A stretch of DNA of 64,000 nucleotides from Chryseobacterium sp. ISL-6 (GCF_018613715.1 NZ_JAGGPT010000010.1:496001-560000), one strand, 5' to 3'; shown: positions 53,633 through 62,656, counted from the stretch's first letter. The notes: generated from the sequence alone by a model not told the origin. Made by a program: numbers and translations.

Positions 53633-54703
53633 ATGTTCAATACTTTAGGTAATCTTCTCAGTCTTACAACATTTGGAGAAAGTCACGGTGTGGCTTATGG
53701 TGGAATAATTAATAACTTTCCGGCAGGATTAACAGTTGATTTTGATAAAATTCAATATGAACTGGATCGCCGTAAACCTGGGCAGTCAGCAATTGTTACT
53801 CAGCGAAAAGAAAGTGACACCGTAAAATTTCTTTCCGGAATATTTGAAGGAAAAACCACAGGTACTCCTATTGGTTTTACCATCGAAAATGAAAATCAAA
53901 AATCAAAAGATTATGATCATATTGCCAATGCATATCGTCCAAGTCATGCAGACTTTACGTATGATCAAAAATTTGGAATAAGGGATTATCGTGGTGGTGG
54001 AAAATCTTCGGCAAGAGAGACTATCAATTGGGTGGTAGCTGGGGCACTTGCAAAACAAATGTTATCTGATATAGAAATTAACGCATATGTGTCTTCTGTT
54101 GGCGATATTTTCTGTGAAAAACCTTACCAGGATTTAGATTTCTCAAAAACAGAAAGCAATGATGTACGTTGTCCGGATGCAGAGACTGCTGAAAAGATGA
54201 TCTCCAGAATTAAAGAGATAAAAAAAGAAGGAAATACTATTGGAGGCACCATTACCTGCGTCATTAAAAATGTTCCTGTAGGAATTGGTGAGCCTATTTT
54301 CTCAAAACTTCAAGCTGAACTGGCTAAAGCTATGCTTAATATTAATGCCTGTAAGGGTTTTGAATATGGAAGCGGATTCTGCGGTGCTAAAATGACTGGT
54401 AAAGAACATAATGATGCTTTCAACCAGGACTTCACTACAAAATCTAATCTTTCAGGTGGGATCCAGGGTGGGATTTCAAATGGAATGGATATTTATTTTC
54501 GTGTGGCCTTCAAACCTGTAGCCACTATTTTAAGACCTCAGGACAGTGTCGACAGAGATGGAAACGCTGTGATTGTTGAAGGAAAAGGAAGACACGATCC
54601 ATGTGTAGTTCCAAGAGCTGTCCCTGTTGTAGAAAGTTTGGCTGCATTTGTATTGGCTGATCTGTTTTTAATTAACAAGACAAGAAATTTAAATAATTTT
54701 TAA
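53633..54703 (+). CDS. aroC: Chorismate synthase
   Basis: This enzyme makes chorismate from EPSP, the last shikimate step, using reduced FMN. The 356 residues show all signatures: TTFGESHGVAYGGIINNFP, FGIRDYRGGGKSSARET, and GKGRHDPCVVPRAVPVVES near the end. The start MFNTLGNLLSL is the usual one. The -7 box is so close that the mRNA is probably leaderless. It is 18 bases before a thioredoxin-like gene, likely in one operon. Confidence 0.95.
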   Translation: MFNTLGNLLSLTTFGESHGVAYGGIINNFPAGLTVDFDKIQYELDRRKPGQSAIVTQRKESDTVKFLSGIFEGKTTGTPIGFTIENENQKSKDYDHIANAYRPSHADFTYDQKFGIRDYRGGGKSSARETINWVVAGALAKQMLSDIEINAYVSSVGDIFCEKPYQDLDFSKTESNDVRCPDAETAEKMISRIKEIKKEGNTIGGTITCVIKNVPVGIGEPIFSKLQAELAKAMLNINACKGFEYGSGFCGAKMTGKEHNDAFNQDFTTKSNLSGGIQGGISNGMDIYFRVAFKPVATILRPQDSVDRDGNAVIVEGKGRHDPCVVPRAVPVVESLAAFVLADLFLINKTRNLNNF

Positions 54704-54721
54704 ACACAAATAATATCAGTC

Positions 54722-55285
54722 ATGAAAGATTATTGGGATAAAGGGATCAATTTTGAGGAATATGTACATATTGGAAGACAAAGACTTGAGAGCCCTGACA
54801 ATCAGAACGACATAGATTATAAGCAATATTATGAACTGGGTCTTCAGAGAATGGATAGAACCTTAAAAAAGTATATTCCAGACGAGGAACAGCTCAATAT
54901 ATTACAATCTAAAAACTTTGATGGCAAAATTTTAATTATTTCTGAAGTATGGTGTGGAGATGCCAGTGCAACCGTTCCTGCTTTTGTGAAATTTTTTGAA
55001 GGTCATAACGAAGTTAGAATCTTCCTAAGAGACAGTGATAAAACTTTAATCAACCAGTTTCTTACCAACGGAACAGAATCGATTCCAAAAGTTATTATTT
55101 TAAATAATGATTTTACGGTAAAAAACTCTTGGGGCCCACGTCCAAAATATGGCAAAGAATTATTGTTAAAATATAAAGCTGATCCTGAAGGCTATCCCAA
55201 AGATCAGTTCTATAATGATCTGCAGATTTATTATGCTAAAAACAGAGGTAAAGATGCAGTTCAGGAAATTTTAGAATTATTATGA
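54722..55285 (+). CDS. Thioredoxin family protein (Thioredoxin_9-like)
   Basis: A 187-residue cytoplasmic thioredoxin-fold protein. The active-site region is EVWCGDASATVPAFVKF, with one cysteine where thioredoxins have CxxC, so it is not a classical disulfide reductase. Conserved TESIPKVIILN has the cis-Pro segment. The stop overlaps the next ATG by four bases (ATGA), so it is translationally coupled to the TlpA-like gene. Substrate unknown. Confidence 0.8.
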   Translation: MKDYWDKGINFEEYVHIGRQRLESPDNQNDIDYKQYYELGLQRMDRTLKKYIPDEEQLNILQSKNFDGKILIISEVWCGDASATVPAFVKFFEGHNEVRIFLRDSDKTLINQFLTNGTESIPKVIILNNDFTVKNSWGPRPKYGKELLLKYKADPEGYPKDQFYNDLQIYYAKNRGKDAVQEILELL

Positions 55286-55821
55286 AAAAAAATATAATCT
55301 ACCTTGTACTTATTGTTATTATTGGAATTATTGCTTTTATTCCGGGGGTAAGAAATTTTCTGAAAGATCAGTTTTTTCCTATTGCTGCCATTGAAAATGC
55401 AGTTACCATAAATAAAGATGATTACGATATTGACCTTCAGGGAATCAATGTTCCCAGTACAAATCTTAAGAACTTTAAAGATAAACCTGTTTTTTTAAAT
55501 TTTTGGGGAACCTGGTGTCCTCCCTGCAGGAAAGAATGGCCAACGATTCAAAAATTGTATGATACAAGAAAAGGGAATGTAGATTTTGTGTTGATCGCGA
55601 TGAAAGATGAAGAATCAGCGGTAAGAAAATTTCTTAAAGAAAATAATTATACTGTTCCCGTATACATTGCTCAGAGCCCAATTTCAGAAAAGTTATTACC
55701 AAAAGCATTCCCTACTACATTCTTATTAGATAAAACCGGGAGAATCCTTATAAAAGAAGATGCTTACAGAGATTGGAATACGGAATCAGTCCATCAGTTT
55801 ATCGATAATATCATTAAATAA
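55282..55821 (+). CDS. TlpA/ResA-like membrane-anchored thiol-disulfide oxidoreductase
   Basis: A 179-residue protein with an N-terminal membrane anchor (NIIYLVLIVIIGIIAFIPG) and a periplasmic thioredoxin domain. The active site is NFWGTWCPPCRKEWPTI with an intact CPPC, and the cis-Pro segment is LPKAFPTTFLLDKTG. Such proteins reduce disulfides in the periplasm, for example in cytochrome c maturation. It overlaps the upstream thioredoxin-like gene by four bases. Confidence 0.88.
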   Translation: MKKNIIYLVLIVIIGIIAFIPGVRNFLKDQFFPIAAIENAVTINKDDYDIDLQGINVPSTNLKNFKDKPVFLNFWGTWCPPCRKEWPTIQKLYDTRKGNVDFVLIAMKDEESAVRKFLKENNYTVPVYIAQSPISEKLLPKAFPTTFLLDKTGRILIKEDAYRDWNTESVHQFIDNIIK

Positions 55822-55904
55822 ATCTTTTAACGAATTTTTATAATTATTTGGTATAGAATTTGCGAATTTTGTTACGTCAAGAATTTATTTAAACCAAACA
55901 CAAA

Positions 55905-56252
55905 ATGAAATATTCTAAATTAAATCTGGCTAAAGAGGCCATCAACCATAAAGGTTTTGTAAAAAAAATACCCGACATTTTCAGAATGGTCAAATATTGG
56001 AAAAGAGGAATCTACCCTATGAGGTCCATTGATATCATTCTACCTATGTTAGGAATTTTATATATTATTTCTCCGATTGATTTAATTCCAGAAGTAGCTG
56101 TTCCTGTTCTTGGGGTGTTGGATGATCTGGCGGTTTTATACCTGGTTATTCCTAAACTGATTAAAGAAGTAGATAAATTTTTGCTTTGGGAAGCTGAACA
56201 GAAATTAAATGCAGGAAGTACAAAAGTAATCAACGCTCAAATCGTAGAATAA
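55905..56252 (+). CDS. YkvA family protein (DUF1232)
   Basis: A 115-residue small membrane-associated protein. The DUF1232 core is clear: IDIILPMLGILYIISPIDLI, followed by PEVAVPVLGVLDDLAVLYLV. The function of the family is not established. The gap from the TlpA-like gene is 83 bases and contains a near-match -7 box (TAGAATTTG, with one extra spacer base). A terminator follows at 56275-56305. Confidence 0.85.
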   Translation: MKYSKLNLAKEAINHKGFVKKIPDIFRMVKYWKRGIYPMRSIDIILPMLGILYIISPIDLIPEVAVPVLGVLDDLAVLYLVIPKLIKEVDKFLLWEAEQKLNAGSTKVINAQIVE

Positions 56253-56274
56253 TTTATAAACAACAATTATTTAA

Positions 56275-56305
56275 GGCCATTCCGATATTCTTGGAATGGC
56301 TTTTT
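56275..56305 (+). terminator. Terminator after the DUF1232 gene
   Basis: The stem GCCATTCC / GGAATGGC with a nine-base loop is followed by TTTTT. Confidence 0.8.
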
Positions 56306-56349
56306 ATTTATAATTTACCTATAAATTTTTAAGCCTTATTACAAATCCT

Positions 56350-56357
56350 TAAATTTG
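56350..56357 (+). promoter_or_regulatory. -7 box of the UMP synthase gene
   Basis: TAAATTTG matches TAnnTTTG, 19 bases before the ATG. Confidence 0.6.
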
Positions 56358-56376
56358 CACTATCTAATAAAAAATA

Positions 56377-57744
56377 ATGGAAAGTAAAAAAGAATTCTTT
56401 TTGGAGTGCTACAAGCTAGGAATCATTAAATTTGGGAGATTCACTTTAAAAAGCGGTATTGAAAGTCCGTTTTATGTAGATCTAAGACCTTTAGCTTCAG
56501 ATCCTAAAATTTTAAAAAATCTAGCTAATTATTTATTGGAAATGCTTCCTTTGGATAATTTTGATTTAATATGTGGAGTTCCTTATGCTGCTCTTCCGAT
56601 GGCTACAGCAATGTCATTGGAAAGCTATATTCCTCTTATTATTAAAAGAAAAGAAGCGAAAGATTATGGCACCAAGAAAATGATTGAAGGGATTTACCAG
56701 AAAGGCCAGAACTGTCTTTTGGTAGAAGATGTAATTACTTCCGGAAAATCTTTGTTAGAAACCATCGCTGAAGTTGAGCAAGAAGATCTTAAAGTATCTG
56801 ATATCGTAGTTGTTCTTGACAGAGAGCAAGGTGGAAAACAGCTTTTAGAAAGTAAAGGTTTCAGAGTTCACACTCTTTTTAATATTTCAGAAGTCTGTAC
56901 TATTCTTCAGGAAAACGGAGAACTTTCCGATGAAGAGGTAAAAAGAATTCAGGATTTTCTTTTAGGCAATCACATTCAGTTCGAAGAAAAAGTAAGAAGC
57001 ACTTATGAGCAAAAATTACAATCATCTCAACATTCTGTTTCTAAAAAATTATTAGAATTAGCTATTACAAAACAATCCAACCTTATCGCTTCTGCAGATG
57101 TAACGACAACAAGGGAATTGTTAGAGCTTGCTGAAAAAGTAGGTCCACACGTTATTGCATTAAAAACACATATCGATATCATTTCTGATTTTGAGTATGA
57201 AAAAACAATCACTCCATTAAAAGAATTAGCTGCAAAACATCAGTTTTTATTAATGGAAGACAGAAAATTCGCAGACATCGGAAACACTCAAGAATTACAA
57301 TTTACAAGTGGTGTTTTCAAAATCACCGATTGGGCAGATTTTGTAACATCGCAGGTAATCGGAGGTTTTGAATCCTTAGACTGTTTCAAAAATGTAGGCG
57401 TTGTTGCTATTATAGGAATGTCTTCTAAAGGAACATTAACGACAAACAGCTACCGTGAGGAAGCTCTTAAAGTATCTTTGTCTCATCCTAATGTTATCGG
57501 AGGGGTTTCTCAGAACCAGATCCCTGAAGAACTACTGTTATTTACTCCAGGGGTAAATTTAGCAGATTCTGGGGATGGAAAAGGACAGCAATATAATACA
57601 CCGGAACACGTCTTCAAAAATCTTCACACCGATTTTATTATTGTAGGAAGAGGGATCTACAAATCTGAAAATCCTGAATCAGCCGCTGTAACTTATAAAA
57701 ATGAAGGTTGGAATGCCTATGTAAATTCCTTAAAAAAAGCTTAA
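56377..57744 (+). CDS. Bifunctional orotate phosphoribosyltransferase / OMP decarboxylase (UMP synthase)
   Basis: A 455-residue fusion of the last two enzymes of UMP synthesis. The N-terminal OPRT (about 1-195) has ESPFYVDLRPLASDP and the PRPP-binding motif CLLVEDVITSGKSLLE. The C-terminal OMPDC (about 215-455) has the catalytic motif MEDRKFADIGNT, the phosphate-site IGGFESLDC region and IIVGRGIYKSENP. The domain order, OPRT then OMPDC, is that of animal and plant UMP synthase; most bacteria have separate pyrE and pyrF. Fused forms occur in some Bacteroidetes, from general knowledge. It is a single gene with its own promoter box. Confidence 0.92.
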   Translation: MESKKEFFLECYKLGIIKFGRFTLKSGIESPFYVDLRPLASDPKILKNLANYLLEMLPLDNFDLICGVPYAALPMATAMSLESYIPLIIKRKEAKDYGTKKMIEGIYQKGQNCLLVEDVITSGKSLLETIAEVEQEDLKVSDIVVVLDREQGGKQLLESKGFRVHTLFNISEVCTILQENGELSDEEVKRIQDFLLGNHIQFEEKVRSTYEQKLQSSQHSVSKKLLELAITKQSNLIASADVTTTRELLELAEKVGPHVIALKTHIDIISDFEYEKTITPLKELAAKHQFLLMEDRKFADIGNTQELQFTSGVFKITDWADFVTSQVIGGFESLDCFKNVGVVAIIGMSSKGTLTTNSYREEALKVSLSHPNVIGGVSQNQIPEELLLFTPGVNLADSGDGKGQQYNTPEHVFKNLHTDFIIVGRGIYKSENPESAAVTYKNEGWNAYVNSLKKA

Positions 57745-57776
57745 TAGTAAATTTACAAAATCTGTTTAAAATAAGT

Positions 57777-57784
57777 TATATTTG
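57777..57784 (+). promoter_or_regulatory. -7 box of the M1-like protein gene
   Basis: TATATTTG matches TAnnTTTG, 16 bases before the TTG start at 57801. Confidence 0.55.
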
Positions 57785-57800
57785 ATCCTTTATCACCACA

Positions 57801-60626
57801 TTGAGAAAGATTATTATTTGTCTTATTTTATTTTTAGGAATTGTACAGGCTTCTGCACAAAAAAAAGACAGCATATACATTGAAGCTAAATTATCTTCGG
57901 ATAATAAAACACTGGAAATAAAGCAGGAACTGGTTTATTATAACAATTCTGAAAAAGATTTAAAAAGCATAAAGCTATTAAATTGGGTATCTGCTTACCA
58001 GAAAAGAGGAACCTCATTAGTTTACAGAAAACTGGAAGACCGAAATAATGATCTGCATTTCGCAAAGCCTGAACAGGTAGGTAAGCTATTAGAGATAAAT
58101 ATCAAAGATTCTGACGACCAAACTGTTTCAATCAGCAAGAGTACATCCGAAGAAAATCTTTTTGTCTCTCTGAATGAGCCATTACTATCTGGTAAAAGCA
58201 TCAGGTTACAGTTGCAATATACCATGCAGCTTCCTGATAAAACATTCACAGGATATGGTACATCTGACAAAGATATAGCCTTAAAATATTTCTTTATTGT
58301 TCCGGATCATTTTGATCCGGACAATATTTCTGAAAGAAATTACCATGATATTGAAGAGTCTATCAGTTTTAACACCCATTGGATAGTTAAATTTGACCTC
58401 CCTACCAATTCTTTTATTGAGAGTAATTTACCGGAAATTCAGCACAATTACTTTAAAGGATATTTAGACTCAGATCCAGAGTTTGTGATCTCTCAAAATA
58501 AGTATCCTTCCATAAAAATAAATACCGGAGATATTGATACGGAAGTACAATTTGGGTATGCCCTGAAGCCCCAGGAAAAGGAAAATTTAGAATTTTATCT
58601 TCCATTGCATTTAAAATTCATCAAGGAAAAAATCGGTTATATACCTGGCAGATTATTTATTTCTGAGAAATTCAGAAGAGATGAAGATTTTTTTGGAAAT
58701 AATGACATCAGCTTTTGGAAATTCAAGTTTCAATTGTTTAGTGATGCAGAAAAGGTAGATCTTGATTATTTGGGAATTATTGCCAAAAAAATTCTTGATG
58801 AAAGTATTATTACAGATAAACAGGATAACCACTGGTTTAAAAATGGATTGAAATCATATATAGAAATTCAATACCTTAAAAAATTCTATGGTGAAACAAA
58901 GCTTTTAGGCAAACTACCAGAAGCTACCATTTTTGGAATGAAGCCTTTGAAATTATTCCATGCTTCCAGTGTAAAGCTGATCGATCGTTATGGCCTCACC
59001 TATCAGTATATCATGTCTCAGAATCTCGATCAAAAAATCGGAGAGAAATTCGCCGTCTTAAGTAACTTCAATGTGATGGCTATAAGTAGTTTTGAAACTG
59101 GAACTTTATTCAACTATTCTGCAGATAAAATGGGATACGAGAATTTCAACAATTTACTAAAAAATTATATCGCTAAAAACACTGACAAGCAAATCGATCC
59201 CAAAGATTTCTTAAAAGAGCTTTCAGAAAAAGATAGTAGAACGAGCTATCTAACTGATTTTTTAAAACAAAAAAACAGGGTCAACTTTAAATTACAGAAA
59301 TTCAAAAAACAGGACGACTCTTTGCATATTAAGATCAATAAAAACACCTTATCTCCTATTCCTGTTAAACTAGAAACCAGAACCACAGAGGACGAAAAGA
59401 AAGAATACTGGGTAGAAACAGATGGGGATGAAATGACAAAAACAGTTTCAATTCCGGCATTGGATATTTACAAGATCACACTGAATAATGATTATATTTT
59501 CCCAGAATCAAAATACCGGGATAATTTTCTTTACTCCAAAGGTTTATTTTCAAATGCAAAAAAAATTAAACTAAAACTTATAAAAGATATCCCGAATCCT
59601 GAGTTTAATGAAATTTATATCAGTCCCAGAATCCGTTTCAATAATACCTATGATAAATTCCTTTTAGGATTTAATATAAAAAATCAATCTTTTTTCGATC
59701 AAAAATTCCTCTATTCCTTTACTCCTACATACAGTACAGGTACAGGAAAACTAACAGGTTCAGGAGCAGTATCTTATTCTTTCCTTCCTGCAGAAAGTAT
59801 TATTCGAAGCCTGACTTTTGGTGTTTCAGCATCTTATTTTCACTACGACTACGATCTTGCCTACAGAAAGGGTTCTATTTTTTCGAATATTAATTTTAGG
59901 AAAAACCCTAGAAGTACGGTAAGCAGAGGAGTAAGTGCATCTTACAACTATTTTGAAAGAGATCTAAGTCCTTTAAGGATCGCCAATAGAGATTATGATA
60001 AATATAACTTGTGGAGTGTAGGATATGGATACACAGATAGTCAAATGATCCATGAAAAGAGTTTCAGCATTAGTACTCAGGGAATGGAAGATTTTAATAA
60101 AATAACGGCAGAAGGATTTTATAGATGGGAATTTGCTCCAAGGCAAAAACTAAGTATCAGAGTATTTGCAGGATATTTTGCAAGGAACGAAACACGAAAT
60201 AATACATTTAATTATGGAATTTCCAGGGTCTCAAATTATTCTTTTTCCTATAATCTCTTAGGGGAAAGTGCAAATAGCGGGCTTTTATCTCAACAGTTTA
60301 TTTTAGCTGATGGTGGTTTTAAATCTTTTATCCCGGGAACTGTCAACCAATGGATCACTTCTGTTAATGTAGATACCAGTGTTTGGAAAATATTCCATAT
60401 TTATGCAGATGGTGGGCTTTATAAAAATAAAAACAATCCTACACAGTTTATCTGGGACAGCGGCATCAAGATAAAGATCGTTCCTGATTTTCTTGAAGTC
60501 TACTTCCCTATCCAATCCTCTTTAGGTTTTGAACCGGCATTTAAAGATTATGGAAGACGAATCAGATATACTTTAATTCTTAATCTGGGTTCTATTATTA
60601 ATGCCGCAAGAAGAGGTTGGTATTAA
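57801..60626 (+). CDS. M1-peptidase-like protein, probably inactive, fused to a C-terminal beta-barrel
   Basis: A 941-residue exported protein with a signal peptide (LGIVQASAQ) read from a TTG start codon; no ATG gives an intact leader. The first 550 residues recall the M1 aminopeptidase fold (a beta-sandwich start, then an alpha-helical half with HWFKNGLKSYIEIQYLKKFY). However, no HExxH zinc motif is visible, and the NEG motif that supplies the third zinc ligand reads KNG. The last 330 residues alternate aromatic beta-strands (GFNIKNQSFFDQKFLYSFTP ... RRIRYTLILNLG), like an outer-membrane barrel. A non-catalytic outer-membrane role is inferred. Confidence 0.7.
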   Translation: MRKIIICLILFLGIVQASAQKKDSIYIEAKLSSDNKTLEIKQELVYYNNSEKDLKSIKLLNWVSAYQKRGTSLVYRKLEDRNNDLHFAKPEQVGKLLEINIKDSDDQTVSISKSTSEENLFVSLNEPLLSGKSIRLQLQYTMQLPDKTFTGYGTSDKDIALKYFFIVPDHFDPDNISERNYHDIEESISFNTHWIVKFDLPTNSFIESNLPEIQHNYFKGYLDSDPEFVISQNKYPSIKINTGDIDTEVQFGYALKPQEKENLEFYLPLHLKFIKEKIGYIPGRLFISEKFRRDEDFFGNNDISFWKFKFQLFSDAEKVDLDYLGIIAKKILDESIITDKQDNHWFKNGLKSYIEIQYLKKFYGETKLLGKLPEATIFGMKPLKLFHASSVKLIDRYGLTYQYIMSQNLDQKIGEKFAVLSNFNVMAISSFETGTLFNYSADKMGYENFNNLLKNYIAKNTDKQIDPKDFLKELSEKDSRTSYLTDFLKQKNRVNFKLQKFKKQDDSLHIKINKNTLSPIPVKLETRTTEDEKKEYWVETDGDEMTKTVSIPALDIYKITLNNDYIFPESKYRDNFLYSKGLFSNAKKIKLKLIKDIPNPEFNEIYISPRIRFNNTYDKFLLGFNIKNQSFFDQKFLYSFTPTYSTGTGKLTGSGAVSYSFLPAESIIRSLTFGVSASYFHYDYDLAYRKGSIFSNINFRKNPRSTVSRGVSASYNYFERDLSPLRIANRDYDKYNLWSVGYGYTDSQMIHEKSFSISTQGMEDFNKITAEGFYRWEFAPRQKLSIRVFAGYFARNETRNNTFNYGISRVSNYSFSYNLLGESANSGLLSQQFILADGGFKSFIPGTVNQWITSVNVDTSVWKIFHIYADGGLYKNKNNPTQFIWDSGIKIKIVPDFLEVYFPIQSSLGFEPAFKDYGRRIRYTLILNLGSIINAARRGWY

Positions 60627-60657
60627 TTTACATTTAAAATTTATTCGATGATAAAAT

Positions 60658-60688
60658 AAAAACAGCCATTATAAAGTGGCTGTTTTTT
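60658..60688. terminator. Bidirectional terminator
   Basis: The stem AACAGCCAT / GTGGCTGTT (one T-G pair) with flanking A and T runs lies between two convergent genes. It is very similar to the hairpin at 61629-61658. Confidence 0.8.
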
Positions 60689-60705
60689 AATCTAAAAAAG
60701 TAAAA

Positions 60706-61476
60706 TTAATCTATTAAGATTTTCTGAGAAACCGGTTCATTGTTAACCATACCTGTAACGATATAATTTCCTTTCTGTAATTCAGCAACATTTAAAGTTT
60801 CATTTTCTCTTACAGAAGCAGTTTTTACAACCTGTCCGAACATGTTATATACTTTTACATTTTTAACCTGAGCTCCGAAAGTAATTCCATCATCTTTAAC
60901 CAAAGTATTTTTAACAAGTCTGTACTTAGATGCTGTAACTTCTCCGATAGCTAATGTTCCTGTTGTTAGCGAAAAATCATCAAAACTTACGCTCGAGTTA
61001 TTATATGCACGAAGGTGTAACTGTAATCTTGTAGCATTAGCAGGCACAGTAAATATAATTGTCTTTTGTTGCCATGCTGCACTTTTAGGCAAATACTGAT
61101 TATTAGTTCTTAATGGATCATTGTCTGCATTTGACACTAAATTAATCGGATTATCTGCAGCATCTAAAAAGTTACTCCAGATTCTTCCTCCATTACCTGT
61201 CCCACCTATCTTAAACCAAAAGCTTAAGGTGTACTGTTGTCCTGCAGTAACGTTCACATTTTGATAAAATCCAGTTGTTGCAGTTGCTGCATAATTCGCT
61301 CCAAAAGAACCAGTGTGAGCATCTGCTATAATACCAGGTGCAGTATAGGATGTGTTCCAACCAGCAGCCCATGGTGCTAAGGTTCCAGTTTCAAAACCTG
61401 GATTTTGTACTAAATTTTGCGCTGTAGCAAAAACCAATGATGCAGTAACGCTTAAAATTGTAAAGACTTTTTTCAT
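60706..61476 (-). CDS. Secreted carbohydrate-binding-like protein with T9SS sorting domain
   Basis: A 256-residue secreted protein with a signal peptide (SLVFATAQ). One jelly-roll domain of the CBM4/9-like type follows (NLVQNPGFETGTLAPW ... YTLSFWFKIGG). A type A T9SS tail runs from about residue 190 (NVKVYNMFGQVVKTASVREN ... SQKILID). A -7 box (TAATTTTG, complement of 61505-61512) lies 28 bases before the ATG. The tail is almost the same as that of the next gene; the front is unrelated. Confidence 0.85.
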   Translation of the reverse strand: MKKVFTILSVTASLVFATAQNLVQNPGFETGTLAPWAAGWNTSYTAPGIIADAHTGSFGANYAATATTGFYQNVNVTAGQQYTLSFWFKIGGTGNGGRIWSNFLDAADNPINLVSNADNDPLRTNNQYLPKSAAWQQKTIIFTVPANATRLQLHLRAYNNSSVSFDDFSLTTGTLAIGEVTASKYRLVKNTLVKDDGITFGAQVKNVKVYNMFGQVVKTASVRENETLNVAELQKGNYIVTGMVNNEPVSQKILID

Positions 61477-61504
61477 AATTATTGTTTTTTAACAATTAGT
61501 ATGG

Positions 61505-61512
61505 CAAAATTA
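61505..61512 (-). promoter_or_regulatory. Putative -7 box of the CBM-like cargo gene
   Basis: On the minus strand TAATTTTG matches TAnnTTTG, 28 bases before the ATG. Confidence 0.5.
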
Positions 61513-61628
61513 CTTGTATTTTAAAACGATAAAACGGTAAATAGATTAAGTTTCCATTAATAATCCTGTACTAAAAAATTCACATTCAATCGATTATAAC
61601 ATCATAAATCTTGCTATATAATTCATGA

Positions 61629-61658
61629 AAAAACAGCCACTATAAAAGTGACTGTTTT
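61629..61658 (-). terminator. Terminator of the second T9SS cargo gene
   Basis: The stem AACAGCCACT / AGTGACTGTT has one mismatch and is preceded on the plus strand by an A run. It is a diverged copy of the hairpin at 60658-60688. Confidence 0.65.
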
Positions 61659-61680
61659 AAATATCTATGAAAAGTAAAAA

Positions 61681-62523
61681 TTAGTCTATTAGGACTTTTT
61701 GAGAGATCGGTTGCCCATTCACAATACCTGTAACGAAATAGTTTCCTTTTTGTAATTCTGAAACATTTAAAGTTGCATTTTCTTTTATGGAAGCTGTTTT
61801 CACAATCTGACCATATATATTATATACTTTCACATCTTTAACTGGAGTTCCGAAAGTAATTCCACCATCCTTAATGAATGTGTTTTTAATAAAATTATAT
61901 TTCAAATTGTTAATATTAGAAACGGCTAAAGTATTTCCTGTTCCTGATATTGTTACATTATCCACTCTTATTGCTCCTGCTGTTGCATAATTCGAAGATG
62001 ATCTAATCGGTGTGTATACATTGTTATTAGAAGGATTGAATACAGATACAATTCTAACCGCAAAATCGATATTATTGTTGGCTGTAGGAGGAATAGCATT
62101 GCTCATACTCGTCCAATTAGAACCTGAAGTTGAACCAACCTCCGTTGCAATACCTACGTTATCCCAATCTGTACCATTGATGGTGTATTGCATTTGGAAA
62201 TACTTAGAACTCGTATTAGAGCCCACTATGCTAAGTGACACAGAAATTCCAGTGTATCCTACTGTACTGGCAGCAAATTTAAATCCTGCTGTACCAGACC
62301 CGGAACCCTGAGCCGGAAAGCCTGAAACACTCCATGACTTACCCGAACCAGGATTCCCGGAAGGAAACGATGGTATGCCACTTGCCACTACTATGGTGGC
62401 AGCTCCAGAACCTGTTGTCGCAGCATTTGTACTTCCATCAAAATTCCATTGGGTAATTACGGTTTGTGAATACACACTTGTAGTAGTTGCCAAAGCAACA
62501 AATAGAGAATAGATTTTTTTCAT
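61681..62523 (-). CDS. Secreted protein with T9SS sorting domain, paralogous tail
   Basis: A 280-residue secreted protein with a signal peptide (ATTTSVYSQ). The beta-rich Ser/Gly/Thr-rich domain resembles the jelly-roll of secreted nucleases and other 'TVITQWNFDGST' proteins. The tail (KDVKVYNIYGQIVKTASIKE ... SQKVLID) is highly similar to that of the gene at 60706. The frame is open to 62631 with a second ATG at 62547. But a -7 box (TAAGTTTG, complement of 62550-62557) would start transcription about there, so the ATG at 62523 is the start. The binding target is unknown. Confidence 0.83.
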   Translation of the reverse strand: MKKIYSLFVALATTTSVYSQTVITQWNFDGSTNAATTGSGAATIVVASGIPSFPSGNPGSGKSWSVSGFPAQGSGSGTAGFKFAASTVGYTGISVSLSIVGSNTSSKYFQMQYTINGTDWDNVGIATEVGSTSGSNWTSMSNAIPPTANNNIDFAVRIVSVFNPSNNNVYTPIRSSSNYATAGAIRVDNVTISGTGNTLAVSNINNLKYNFIKNTFIKDGGITFGTPVKDVKVYNIYGQIVKTASIKENATLNVSELQKGNYFVTGIVNGQPISQKVLID

Positions 62524-62549
62524 CTTTGTGTTCTTAATAATTTTCATAT

Positions 62550-62557
62550 CAAACTTA
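62550..62557 (-). promoter_or_regulatory. -7 box that decides the start of the second cargo gene
   Basis: TAAGTTTG on the minus strand matches TAnnTTTG. Transcription would start near 62543, downstream of the ATG at 62547, leaving 62523 as the usable start. Confidence 0.5.
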
Positions 62558-62656
62558 AGGGTATTTTTTGACGAAAAACAATAATTAGAGCAATTTTCTG
62601 TTAATAAAGCTAAACCATCCACCTTTAACATTTTTTAAGTATTTTTACCAATTATT

